From positions 496,001-560,000 of the forward strand of contig CBDBKL010000008.1 in NCBI GenBank assembly GCA_965206675.1: a DNA stretch of 64,000 nt. Direction: 5' to 3'. Each line of letters starts with the position of its first letter. Within the stretch, counting starts at the first letter, position 1. Below, piece by piece: positions 1-6,305 of this stretch. Source of the stretch: CBDBKL01 sp965206675. Lineage in GTDB: Bacteria > Bdellovibrionota > Bdellovibrionia > Bdellovibrionales > JAKFYE01. The translations under genes and the position numbers were made by a program. The notes beneath the pieces are model-generated. The model had not been told where the DNA came from. It did no database searches and was given only the letters and a program-made list of their open reading frames with translations.

Positions 1-1
1 G

Positions 2-526
2 ACGGATCGTCAAATAAAAGAGACTGGCCTTCAAATGAAAGAAACGGATCGTCAGTTTGAGAAACAAAAGCGAGAAACTGATCGTCGTATTAAGTACTTA
101 GATGAGCTTTTCACAGGCCAGTGGGGAAAGCTAATGGAGTCTCTTGTTAAGGGAGATCTTGTTAATTTGTTAAACGAGAAAAACATTGAAGTTAAAACAC
201 TGGCTCGAGAGACAGAAACTGTTTTCAAAGGCGAACCTTATCAATTTGACATTATTGCTATAAATGGACAAGAAGTGGTGGTGGTTGAGGTAAAGACCAC
301 GTTAAGGCTTCAAAATGTGAAAGACTTTATAGATAAGTTAGGATTTTTTAAGAAAGTGTTTCCCTATTATGCTGATAAGAAAATCTATGGAGCTATAGCT
401 TATTTAAAGGCCAATGAGGGAACGGACATTTATTCAGAAAAGCAGGGTTTGTTTGTCATAAGAGCTACGGGAAGTAGTGCGAGTATAACAAACAAGAAAG
501 CTTTTAAACCGAAAGTATTTGGATAA
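2..526 (+). CDS. Coiled-coil / PD-(D/E)XK nuclease-like protein (5' end outside window)
   Basis: The frame is open to the left edge of the window, so the start lies outside it; the first internal ATG is at 35. The visible N-terminus is a heptad-like coiled coil with repeated ETDR units. It is followed by a compact domain with the pattern FDIIAINGQEVVVVEVK, which fits the D-x(n)-ExK core of PD-(D/E)XK nuclease-fold proteins. A paralogue at 5542-6102 shares the domain and ends in the identical residues ATGSSASITNKK. Such coiled-coil/PD-(D/E)XK proteins are common in bacteria, but their role is not established. The fold is inferred from the motif; nuclease activity is unproven. A bidirectional terminator follows at 657-697. 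Confidence 0.7.
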   Translation, partial: TDRQIKETGLQMKETDRQFEKQKRETDRRIKYLDELFTGQWGKLMESLVKGDLVNLLNEKNIEVKTLARETETVFKGEPYQFDIIAINGQEVVVVEVKTTLRLQNVKDFIDKLGFFKKVFPYYADKKIYGAIAYLKANEGTDIYSEKQGLFVIRATGSSASITNKKAFKPKVFG

Positions 527-656
527 GTTTTCATATATTCTTTCATTCTCGAATCAGTGTATTTATAAATTGTCTTAAAGAGTTTCATGATCTTTTCTAG
601 AAATTGTTTTTTCTGATCACATATTTTCGATTCACTTCATTGTCATAGCGGCAGAT

Positions 657-697
657 AAAAAAGAAACCATGCCGGTGGACATGGTTTCTTTTTTTAT
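657..697. terminator. Bidirectional intrinsic terminator
   Basis: An 11-bp perfect stem (AAGAAACCATG at 661-671, CATGGTTTCTT at 680-690) is flanked by an A-run on the left and a T-run on the right. It can therefore stop both the rightward gene ending at 526 and the leftward pilin ending at 752. The terminators after the other two pilins resemble it. Confidence 0.8.
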
Positions 698-751
698 AGA
701 AAAAATCTTTTTGTTTACTAGTCAGATTAACTATATTCACAGACGGTACCG

Positions 752-1222
752 TTAACTACAGCCTGCCGTCGCACAATCATCATTTGTATTAGCAATAGCA
801 GCACCTACGGCTCCGTCAGTATTTACTTGGGTACTACCAGCCTCGTTATCTACACAACCTAAAAACTTATTAGCATTGGTTCCATATCCGTTTGTGCCAT
901 CTGACCAAACTTCAATACACCATGTGTTTTCGGATGAAGTGATATTACCAGCTGTAGCTCCAGCAATATTAACTGCAAAACCTGGTATTTCCGTTGACAC
1001 TTTAGCTTCCAAATCAGCATCATTGGTTCCTTTGCCAATACCTTGATTTGTTCGAACTGTCCTAGCTGCGAGTACTAATGCGCTTTCTACAACACCATCC
1101 CTAGCATCTTTTTGGAAACCTTGATAAGCTGGAATGGCAATCGCAGCTAGAATTCCTATAATGGCTATAACAATCATTAACTCTATGAGTGAAAACCCTT
1201 TTTGACTTCTGATAATATTCAT
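752..1222 (-). CDS. Type IV pilin, PilA-like (pilin 1)
   Basis: 156-residue prepilin. The class III leader MNIIRSQKG is followed by FSLIELMIVIAIIGIL, with prepilin peptidase cleavage expected at G9/F10, Glu at mature position 5 and N-methylation of the new N-terminal Phe. The conserved hydrophobic helix packs in the fibre core, and the rest forms the variable exposed head. Four Cys in the head (WCIEV, GCVDN, DDC and the terminal GC) are shared with the pilins at 3300 and 4424 and may form two disulfides. The first 107 bp, including 8 bp before the ATG, are identical to those two genes. No Shine-Dalgarno sequence is visible (CAATTGTAACATA precedes the ATG), so expression of this copy is uncertain. 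Confidence 0.9.
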   Translation of the reverse strand: MNIIRSQKGFSLIELMIVIAIIGILAAIAIPAYQGFQKDARDGVVESALVLAARTVRTNQGIGKGTNDADLEAKVSTEIPGFAVNIAGATAGNITSSENTWCIEVWSDGTNGYGTNANKFLGCVDNEAGSTQVNTDGAVGAAIANTNDDCATAGCS

Positions 1223-1230
1223 TATGTTAC
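1124..1230 (-). repeat. 107-bp identical pilin 5' cassette, copy 1
   Basis: This covers the bases from GTAACATA just before the pilin ATG to the codons for IPAY. It is base-for-base identical to 3660-3766 (same orientation) and 4416-4522 (inverted), including third codon positions. Outside the block the three pilin genes diverge quickly. Confidence 0.9.
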
Positions 1231-1320
1231 AATTGAAAAACTGACGTTTCCGCTACATACATCCTCAAAAATTTCTCCCCATAACAATATAACAGATTAA
1301 AAATATTATATTTTTCTGTT

Positions 1321-1400
1321 TTAGACATTTTTAAACAACAGGATATAAAAGGAAAAAATAATGTTTTTTAAGACATTATAAATCTGAAATATCATGTCTT
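1321..1400. promoter_or_regulatory. Inverted repeat upstream of the AbiE-type operon (possible operator)
   Basis: AAGACAT at 1370-1376 is mirrored by ATGTCTT at 1394-1400. A third related copy, TTAGACATTTTTAA, lies at 1321. AbiEi-type antitoxins are known to autoregulate by binding inverted repeats in their promoter; that these are the sites is inference. The strong GGAGG at 1456-1460 is too far from the chosen abiEi start to serve it. Confidence 0.35.
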
Positions 1401-1536
1401 TTAAGCATTATTAACTAGTAAAAAGGGGTTACGACATCAAAGAGATCTTATTGAAGGAGGTTTAAATTAATAAAGAAATTTTGAAAAATGAATTAAATAT
1501 AACATTTTATTGAAAAAATGTTGTTTTTCATTCATA

Positions 1537-2130
1537 ATGAATAAAATGGTACTTAAAGATAATCGAAAAAAATTAAATTCTTTAATCAAATTAGGGGTTT
1601 TTACAGCCAAAGAGGCCCAAATATCCCAACCGACTCTTTATAGACTACAGCAGAAAGGTCTTATTGAAAAACTGGTCAGGGGATTATTTATTCATCCAGA
1701 TACGGATATCGATTATGAGTACATTGATTATATCATTGCATGTAAAATTTTTGGAAAAGACTCTGTCATTGGCGGGTTATCAGCTCTGTCCTACTATAAC
1801 CTTGTTGATCAGGTGCCTTTAAATATATGGGTTCTCACTCATTCATCTAAAACAAAAAGTAAATGTCACAAAAAGTATAGACTTATTAGAACGAAATTAT
1901 CGTTGAAAATTGAAATTGAAAAAAAGAAGTATTTTAAAATTGTATCTCTAGAACGGGCACTGATTGAAGGCTTAAAGCATGGGTCTAAAATTGGTGAAGG
2001 CATCATCTTTCGAGCTATAAGAAAAGCTTTGCAAGATCAGTTAACTACAGAGGCCAAACTCACAAAGGCAGCAAGAAAATTAAAGTTGATGAAAGTTTTA
2101 GAGAAAAAATGGGAGCTTATTTTAGCATGA
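1537..2130 (+). CDS. abiEi: AbiEi-like antitoxin / transcriptional regulator
   Basis: About 197 residues from the ATG at 1537; a TTG at 1510 would add nine residues. The N-terminal third has a winged-helix pattern (TAKEAQISQPTLYRLQQKG, then a GLF hairpin) typical of AbiEi antitoxins. The C-terminal half carries the family pattern of a GGLSALSYYNL strand-helix and SLERALIEGLKHG. AbiEi represses its own operon and counteracts the nucleotidyltransferase toxin AbiEii (type IV toxin-antitoxin, abortive infection). The next gene starts inside the stop codon (ATGA overlap at 2127), the usual AbiE layout. Because that partner is truncated, the antitoxin may be a relic or may act on a toxin elsewhere. 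The start is uncertain since no good ribosome-binding site precedes it. Confidence 0.7.
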   Translation: MNKMVLKDNRKKLNSLIKLGVFTAKEAQISQPTLYRLQQKGLIEKLVRGLFIHPDTDIDYEYIDYIIACKIFGKDSVIGGLSALSYYNLVDQVPLNIWVLTHSSKTKSKCHKKYRLIRTKLSLKIEIEKKKYFKIVSLERALIEGLKHGSKIGEGIIFRAIRKALQDQLTTEAKLTKAARKLKLMKVLEKKWELILA

Positions 2131-2441
2131 GCAAAGAAGATAAAAAGAAATCTATATCTAAGAAGCTTTCAAATTTAGCTAAAACACATAATGTTCCTTA
2201 TAGGAGTATTATGATGGCATTTTATCTTGAGCGTTTGCTCGTTAGAATTATTGCAAATAAAGAGCTAAAAAAATTCTGCATTTTTAAAGGTGGTTATGTT
2301 GGTCTAAGGGTTTACAATTCGAAACGATATACTATTGATTTAGATACTCTTGTCTTTAAGAAAGATTTTAAGTCAACTTTAACAAAAATAATTCAATCTG
2401 TTGAAACGGATCTACATGATAGAATCCCTCTCTGTGTTTAA
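2127..2441 (+). pseudogene. Truncated AbiEii-like nucleotidyltransferase toxin
   Basis: The start at 2127 overlaps the abiEi stop (ATGA). Only about 104 residues remain, against roughly 250-300 in intact AbiEii proteins. The retained part shows the N-terminal helices and the nucleotidyltransferase core signature: FKGGYVGL, then RYTIDLDTL with the acidic pair expected to bind metal. Everything after the first part of the nucleotidyltransferase domain is missing. The reading frame ends where the convergent VapC-like gene ends (4-bp overlap, 2438-2441), which suggests the vapBC unit or a deletion replaced the 3' part. It is probably inactive, though the gene may be fairly recent because the remaining frame is intact. 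Confidence 0.65.
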
Positions 2442-2845
2442 TCTAGCCGTTTTAAAAAAGTATTTGCTGTTAAAATCTGAACACCCATGAGTTCTTTTAT
2501 ATCTAATAAATCTTTATCACCCGAAATAATGTATTTAGCATTGCCCGTTATAGCTAAATCTAAAAACATATCATCGAAAGGATCTCGACAAATTTTTAAC
2601 TTTTTCTTTACTTGAAGCAGAGTACTATTCTGAGCAATAAAGAATATCCATGCTTGAGTCATTTCATTAGTGTTTTTTTTCTTCTTTTCAAAATCCTTAA
2701 GCACACGGGAGTATTCCATCAAGACATCTTCAGATACAATCATCTCAAATTTACCAGAAATCCATGCCTCAATAACTTTATAGGATGACCCTTTCCAAAA
2801 GATTCCTGAAATAAGAACATTCGTATCAAGAACGACGACTTGCAT
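2438..2845 (-). CDS. PIN-domain toxin (VapC-like ribonuclease)
   Basis: 135-residue single PIN domain. The acidic residues expected to hold Mg2+/Mn2+ are visible: D7 in VVLDTNV, E44 in SEDVLMEY, D91/D92 with D96 in DPFDDMFLDLA, and D110 in ISGDKDLL. VapC-type toxins cleave RNA (tRNA or rRNA) when freed from the antitoxin. This resembles the PIN branch often annotated as 'putative toxin-antitoxin system toxin component, PIN family'. It overlaps the upstream antitoxin gene by 20 bp (2826-2845), so the pair is translationally coupled. It ends against the truncated abiEii. Confident as a PIN protein; the cellular target is unknown. Confidence 0.85.
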   Translation of the reverse strand: MQVVVLDTNVLISGIFWKGSSYKVIEAWISGKFEMIVSEDVLMEYSRVLKDFEKKKKNTNEMTQAWIFFIAQNSTLLQVKKKLKICRDPFDDMFLDLAITGNAKYIISGDKDLLDIKELMGVQILTANTFLKRLD

Positions 2846-3098
2846 TTCTGATTTTTTTCTTTGATTTTTGGAGATCTGATCTTTTTAAGCCAGCTTTTTT
2901 AGCAAACTTTCGACTTTCTTCAATGAGGCTTTTAAAAGTGTCCATCTTAAGAGGCCCTATTGGTTTTAATAATAGATTTGCCCCATCAGAGAACACAATA
3001 AACTGTGCCCCTTCAGAGATATCAAGTTCTTTTCTGATAGAATTTGGTATAACAACTTGGCCCTTTGAGGATAACGATGTGACTGCAAATTCTTTCAT
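2826..3098 (-). CDS. AbrB/SpoVT-type antitoxin (VapB-like)
   Basis: 90 residues. The N-terminus is a swapped-hairpin AbrB domain (VTSLSSKGQVVIPNSIRKEL, then ISEGAQFIVF), which binds DNA as a dimer. The basic C-terminal tail (after about residue 60) would wrap the PIN toxin. The start is firm: GGAGG sits 6 bp before the ATG. A perfect palindrome at 3113-3129 lies directly upstream and is a likely autoregulatory operator. It forms an overlapping operon with the PIN toxin. The module sits between two pilin genes. Confidence 0.85.
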   Translation of the reverse strand: MKEFAVTSLSSKGQVVIPNSIRKELDISEGAQFIVFSDGANLLLKPIGPLKMDTFKSLIEESRKFAKKAGLKRSDLQKSKKKIRNASRRS

Positions 3099-3112
3099 AT
3101 TAAACCTCCAAA

Positions 3113-3129
3113 AGTAAGAATATCTTACT
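3113..3129. promoter_or_regulatory. Palindromic operator candidate for the vapBC-like operon
   Basis: AGTAAGA-ATA-TCTTACT is a perfect 7-bp inverted repeat about 15 bp upstream of the antitoxin start. AbrB-type antitoxins typically repress their own promoter through such palindromes. Binding here is inferred. Confidence 0.55.
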
Positions 3130-3243
3130 CTCTTTTTGTTTTTTAAGCAAGAGGTTTTTAATATTCTGTAGGCACTTGTTTTAGATAAAATATTTAGATA
3201 TGACCTGATTAACTGAATAAGCTATTAAGTCCGAAATATAAAT

Positions 3244-3275
3244 AAAAAAGCCATGCTAGTGGGCATGGCTTTTCA
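3244..3275 (-). terminator. Intrinsic terminator of pilin 2
   Basis: The 11-bp stem AAAAGCCATGC (3246-3256) / GCATGGCTTTT (3263-3273) reads into a T-run on the minus strand. It is similar in sequence to the terminators of the other two pilin genes, so the cassettes share 3' as well as 5' flanks. Confidence 0.75.
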
Positions 3276-3299
3276 TTAGGTAAAAATTAACTATATTAA

Positions 3300-3758
3300 T
3301 TAACCACATTTTCCTGTGTTTTTACAATCTACCTTACCGGCAGCAGCTCCTGTTGTAATAGCTGCTGTCTCATTAACCTTTATAAATGATTCCCCACCAG
3401 AGTCTATACAGCCTCTGTTGTTTCCATATGCAGCCTCTGTTGTCGTGACTTCTATACACCAATCTGATTCAGCACCAGTAACTGTACCCGCAGCAGTTCC
3501 AGCTAGTTCAAAAGTTAAAGGTAGATCACTTGTTACCTGATTTCCCAGACCCGCTTCAGTAATTGAATCCCCTTTACTTTGATTCACTCTAACTGTTCTA
3601 GCAGCAAGTGATAGAGTACTTTCCATCACACCTTCTCTAGCATCTTGTTGGAATCCGTTATAAGCTGGAATGGCAATCGCAGCTAGAATTCCTATAATGG
3701 CTATAACAATCATTAACTCTATGAGTGAAAACCCTTTTTGACTTCTGATAATATTCAT
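3300..3758 (-). CDS. Type IV pilin, PilA-like (pilin 2)
   Basis: 152-residue prepilin with the same leader and N-terminal helix as pilins 1 and 3 and a different head domain. Cleavage is expected at G9/F10. The head keeps the four-Cys pattern (WCIEV, GCIDS, DCKNTGKC). This copy alone has a strong Shine-Dalgarno sequence (GGGGAGGG ending about 7 bp before the ATG), so it is the best candidate for the expressed major pilin. It is head to head with pilin 3, and the shared starts form a 119-bp inverted repeat around 3767-4415. The role is fibre subunit in attachment, twitching or prey contact. Confidence 0.9.
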   Translation of the reverse strand: MNIIRSQKGFSLIELMIVIAIIGILAAIAIPAYNGFQQDAREGVMESTLSLAARTVRVNQSKGDSITEAGLGNQVTSDLPLTFELAGTAAGTVTGAESDWCIEVTTTEAAYGNNRGCIDSGGESFIKVNETAAITTGAAAGKVDCKNTGKCG

Positions 3759-3766
3759 TATGTTAC
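3648..3766 (-). repeat. 119-bp pilin 5' cassette, copy 2 (inverted partner of copy 3)
   Basis: Identical over 119 bp to 4416-4534 in opposite orientation. The first 107 bp are also identical to 1124-1230. The repeat begins 8 bp upstream of the ATG and covers the leader, the hydrophobic helix and the codons up to NGFQ. Confidence 0.9.
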
Positions 3767-4415
3767 CCTCCCCTATATTTCCCTTGGCCTAGTTTATCTA
3801 TTTTTTTTAATTAGACGCATCTAGACAACCTTAATGGTTAAACATCATATCGGCTGATATGACCTAACCTTTATATCTCAACTCAAAATATTGCCATTAA
3901 CAACAAAAAAAAGCAATCTTCTGTCTCATATTGGCTCGACTAAGATCTATATGTAATTATTTGAGACTCAGACTTAAATATTTTCCCACATACAAGCCTT
4001 TGGTTTGGTTTAAATACTCAGGCATATAGGTAGACAAAACTAAATTTTGCTTTATTTCCGTTAAATCTTTTTCTGAAAGTTTATTCATTTTTTAAAAGAA
4101 AAATATCTATTAATAACTCTAGAAAAAAGCATTTGAATATTTCTGCGTGATTTTTAAATAATTTATAAAAAAGATAACGTTTATGGGGCAGGGAAAAGAG
4201 CTTTTCTTCACCGATTTTTCCTATGAAATGAAGAGAAAGTTAGTTTTTTAAAAGATTAAATTTTCTGTAAGAAAAACTCCAACAATTGATCGTTAAAAAT
4301 GCTTGTTATTTTTAAAATTTGAAGTTGTGAATTTTAAATTCCAATTTTTTATAAAAGTATTCGATTTTTTGCCAAAAAATGGTGGTTTTTTATGGTTTTG
4401 TGGAAAACTCGTACT
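3767..4415. promoter_or_regulatory. 649-bp non-coding spacer between divergent pilins
   Basis: AT-rich segment with no credible ORF. The end next to pilin 2 carries the GGGGAGGG ribosome-binding site and an 18-bp inverted repeat, TCATATC-GGCT-GATATGA (3845-3862), about 90 bp before the start, a possible operator. The end next to pilin 3 has no ribosome-binding site. Because the segment is bounded by 119-bp inverted repeats, inversion by homologous recombination would exchange which pilin is linked to which end. Confidence 0.6.
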
Positions 4416-4534
4416 GTAACATAATGAATATTATCAGAAGTCAAAAAGGGTTTTCACTCATAGAGTTAATGATTGTTATAGCCATTATAGGAATTCTAGC
4501 TGCGATTGCCATTCCAGCTTATAACGGATTCCAA
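4416..4534 (+). repeat. 119-bp pilin 5' cassette, copy 3
   Basis: Inverted relative to 3648-3766 and identical to it. Its first 107 bp are identical to 1124-1230. See the pilin entries. Confidence 0.9.
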
Positions 4535-4903
4535 GCACAAGCAAGAGAAGGTGTGATAGATAGTACTTTAGCTTTAGCTGCTAGAACTATAAGGGTCCAG
4601 CAAAGCGGAGGGAAACAAACAGCAGAGACTGACATAGATGATTTAGTTACTAGTGATCTTGATTTTACTTATGAAGCTGTGGGAGATGCACTAGGGACAA
4701 TAGGTGCTGCTGATACAGAGTGGTGTATTGAGTTGGTTGCAGGAACTAATGCCATTGCAGCTGGGTATGGAGCAGCTGCCTCTACTGTTGTTGGATGCGT
4801 AGATGATACAGGAACAGTCCATAAGGCCTTAGCTGGTACAACAAGTGGTGCCACCGCTCTAGCCAATGAAAACTGTCAATCAACTGGAAAATGTGGCACA
4901 TAA
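4424..4903 (+). CDS. Type IV pilin, PilA-like (pilin 3)
   Basis: 159 residues from the ATG at 4424. The frame is open further upstream, but the conserved leader MNIIRSQKG fixes the start by comparison with the other two pilins. Same cleavage site and core helix; a distinct, alanine/threonine-rich head with four Cys (WCIEL, GCVDD, ENC, TGKC). No Shine-Dalgarno precedes it (ACTCGTACTGTAACATA), unlike pilin 2. It may be a minor or silent variant, or it may be expressed only after rearrangement. A terminator follows at 4972-5005. Confidence 0.85.
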   Translation: MNIIRSQKGFSLIELMIVIAIIGILAAIAIPAYNGFQAQAREGVIDSTLALAARTIRVQQSGGKQTAETDIDDLVTSDLDFTYEAVGDALGTIGAADTEWCIELVAGTNAIAAGYGAAASTVVGCVDDTGTVHKALAGTTSGATALANENCQSTGKCGT

Positions 4904-4971
4904 TTGTTAAGAAGAGTATTTTTAACGACTATCATTAGTTAAGTAAATTAGAAATCAGATTTAATATAAAC

Positions 4972-5005
4972 AAAAAGCTATATCTTTACGGTATGGCTTT
5001 TTTAT
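4972..5005 (+). terminator. Intrinsic terminator of pilin 3
   Basis: AAAAAGCTATA pairs with TATGGCTTTTT (one G-U), followed by a T-run. It is related to the terminators after pilins 1 and 2. Confidence 0.65.
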
Positions 5006-5193
5006 TTGATGAAACTTTTCATCCCAATAAGAAAAAACGATCTGCTTCATAAAGCTAAAAAAACTATATTCTTTCAACATAGTTTTTTACTTTTAAATTA
5101 GTAATCTATTGAAATAAAAGCAAAATTTACAATAATAATCCTCATTTTACATGCCTTCTCCCAATAGGTTAAAAGATATGCTATATTATATGT

Positions 5194-5514
5194 ATGGTTT
5201 TCAATGCTCTAAAATATGTTGAAGTTCTCAAAAAGGCCGGTGTTCCCGATAAGCAGGCAGAGGCACAAGTGCGTGTTTTAAATGAAATCATGGAATCTGA
5301 TTTAGCCACCAAAAGAGATATTATGGATATCAAAAGAGATATAGAAAGTCTAAGACACGATACTAAAAAAGATATTGCAGATGTAAGAAAAGATATAGAA
5401 GTTTTAAAACAATCTACAAAGCGAGATTTAAAAGAACTTGAACAAAGAATGTTGATAAAACTTGGTGGATTACTTGCCATTGCCTTAACAGCTATGGCCG
5501 CTTTTCTAAAATAA
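5194..5514 (+). CDS. Small coiled-coil membrane protein (DUF1640/CCDC90-like)
   Basis: 106 residues. A short N-terminal head (FNALKYVEVLKKAG) is followed by a long coiled coil (about residues 30-85) with repeated KRDI units, then a single C-terminal membrane segment (LGGLLAIALTAMAAFL). This head/coil/TM layout is that of bacterial DUF1640-type proteins related to mitochondrial CCDC90/MCUR1; the function in bacteria is unknown. It converges with the coiled-coil nuclease-like gene at 5542. Both are built on long charged coils, so they may form a complex (inference). Confidence 0.65.
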   Translation: MVFNALKYVEVLKKAGVPDKQAEAQVRVLNEIMESDLATKRDIMDIKRDIESLRHDTKKDIADVRKDIEVLKQSTKRDLKELEQRMLIKLGGLLAIALTAMAAFLK

Positions 5515-5541
5515 GCCTCAAAATCTCTCGATAGTCTTATA

Positions 5542-6102
5542 TCAACCAAAAACTTTTGGTTTAAACGTCTTCTTGTTCGTTATACTCGCACTGCTACCTG
5601 TAGCTCTTATGACAAACAATCCCTTCTTTTCAGCATAAATATTTGCATAAGCATCAGCTTGAAGATAAGCCACTGCCCCGTAGATTGTTCTGTCCGTATA
5701 TTCTGGAAAAATCTTCTTAAAGATCTTTACTTTATCTATAAACTCATTAACTTCCCGAACTTTAAGACTAGTTTTAACCTCAACCACCACCACTTCACTA
5801 CCATTGGTCGCAATAATATCGATCTCATAATAATTGTTATTAAAGTTCTTTTCGACGCGAGGATGTGTCCCTTCAACATCAATTCCCCTATCTTTTAAAA
5901 GATTTACCAGATCTCCTTTAACAAGGGATTCCATGAGCTTTCCCCACTGGCCTGTGAAGAGCTCATCTAAGTACTTGATGCGACGATCTGTTTCTCGTTT
6001 TTGTTTTTCTAACCGGCGGTCAGTTTCCTTCACTTGTTCTTTAAGTTCATCCATACCGGCCCAGAACTCTTCTGCTGTGACTTTCTTTCTTGGTTGTGAC
6101 AT
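5542..6102 (-). CDS. Coiled-coil / PD-(D/E)XK nuclease-like protein
   Basis: 186 residues, the complete paralogue of the partial gene at the left edge. N-terminal coiled coil with ETDRR repeats (residues 15-45), a linker (LDELFTGQWGKLMESLV), then the nuclease-like core: YEIDIIATNGSEVVVVEVKTS with the acidic residue and ExK pair of the PD-(D/E)XK fold. The last 20 residues match the paralogue almost exactly. The function is unknown. The fold is often used for DNA cleavage, but many such small proteins are uncharacterised. It is convergent with the DUF1640-like gene (27-bp gap). Confidence 0.7.
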   Translation of the reverse strand: MSQPRKKVTAEEFWAGMDELKEQVKETDRRLEKQKRETDRRIKYLDELFTGQWGKLMESLVKGDLVNLLKDRGIDVEGTHPRVEKNFNNNYYEIDIIATNGSEVVVVEVKTSLKVREVNEFIDKVKIFKKIFPEYTDRTIYGAVAYLQADAYANIYAEKKGLFVIRATGSSASITNKKTFKPKVFG

Positions 6103-6225
6103 GCTCTCTTTCTCCTGTTCCTATTTTTATAGTTTTCTGTTTAAAAAATCAATCCTGGCAAAAGTCTTTGCAAAAAAGAAACAGGGCTGAAAACAAAACA
6201 AATTAGCCTAGAAGTACAAACATGG

Positions 6226-6250
6226 TCCGAGATTCGGACAGAGTCTCGGA
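6226..6250. repeat. Short inverted repeat
   Basis: TCCGAGA (6226-6232) and TCTCGGA (6244-6250) form a perfect 7-bp stem downstream of the Fic gene. There is no T-run on either side, so it is not a convincing terminator. Confidence 0.4.
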
Positions 6251-6305
6251 AATTTAGGATGGTGCTTTCTATCACATTCATTTACTTGACGAAGTATCAT
6301 AAGCT

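Noticed and set aside
752..4903. Pilin cluster as a prophage or transposon
   Set aside because: No integrase, transposase, terminal repeats or target duplications were seen; the repeats begin inside genes.
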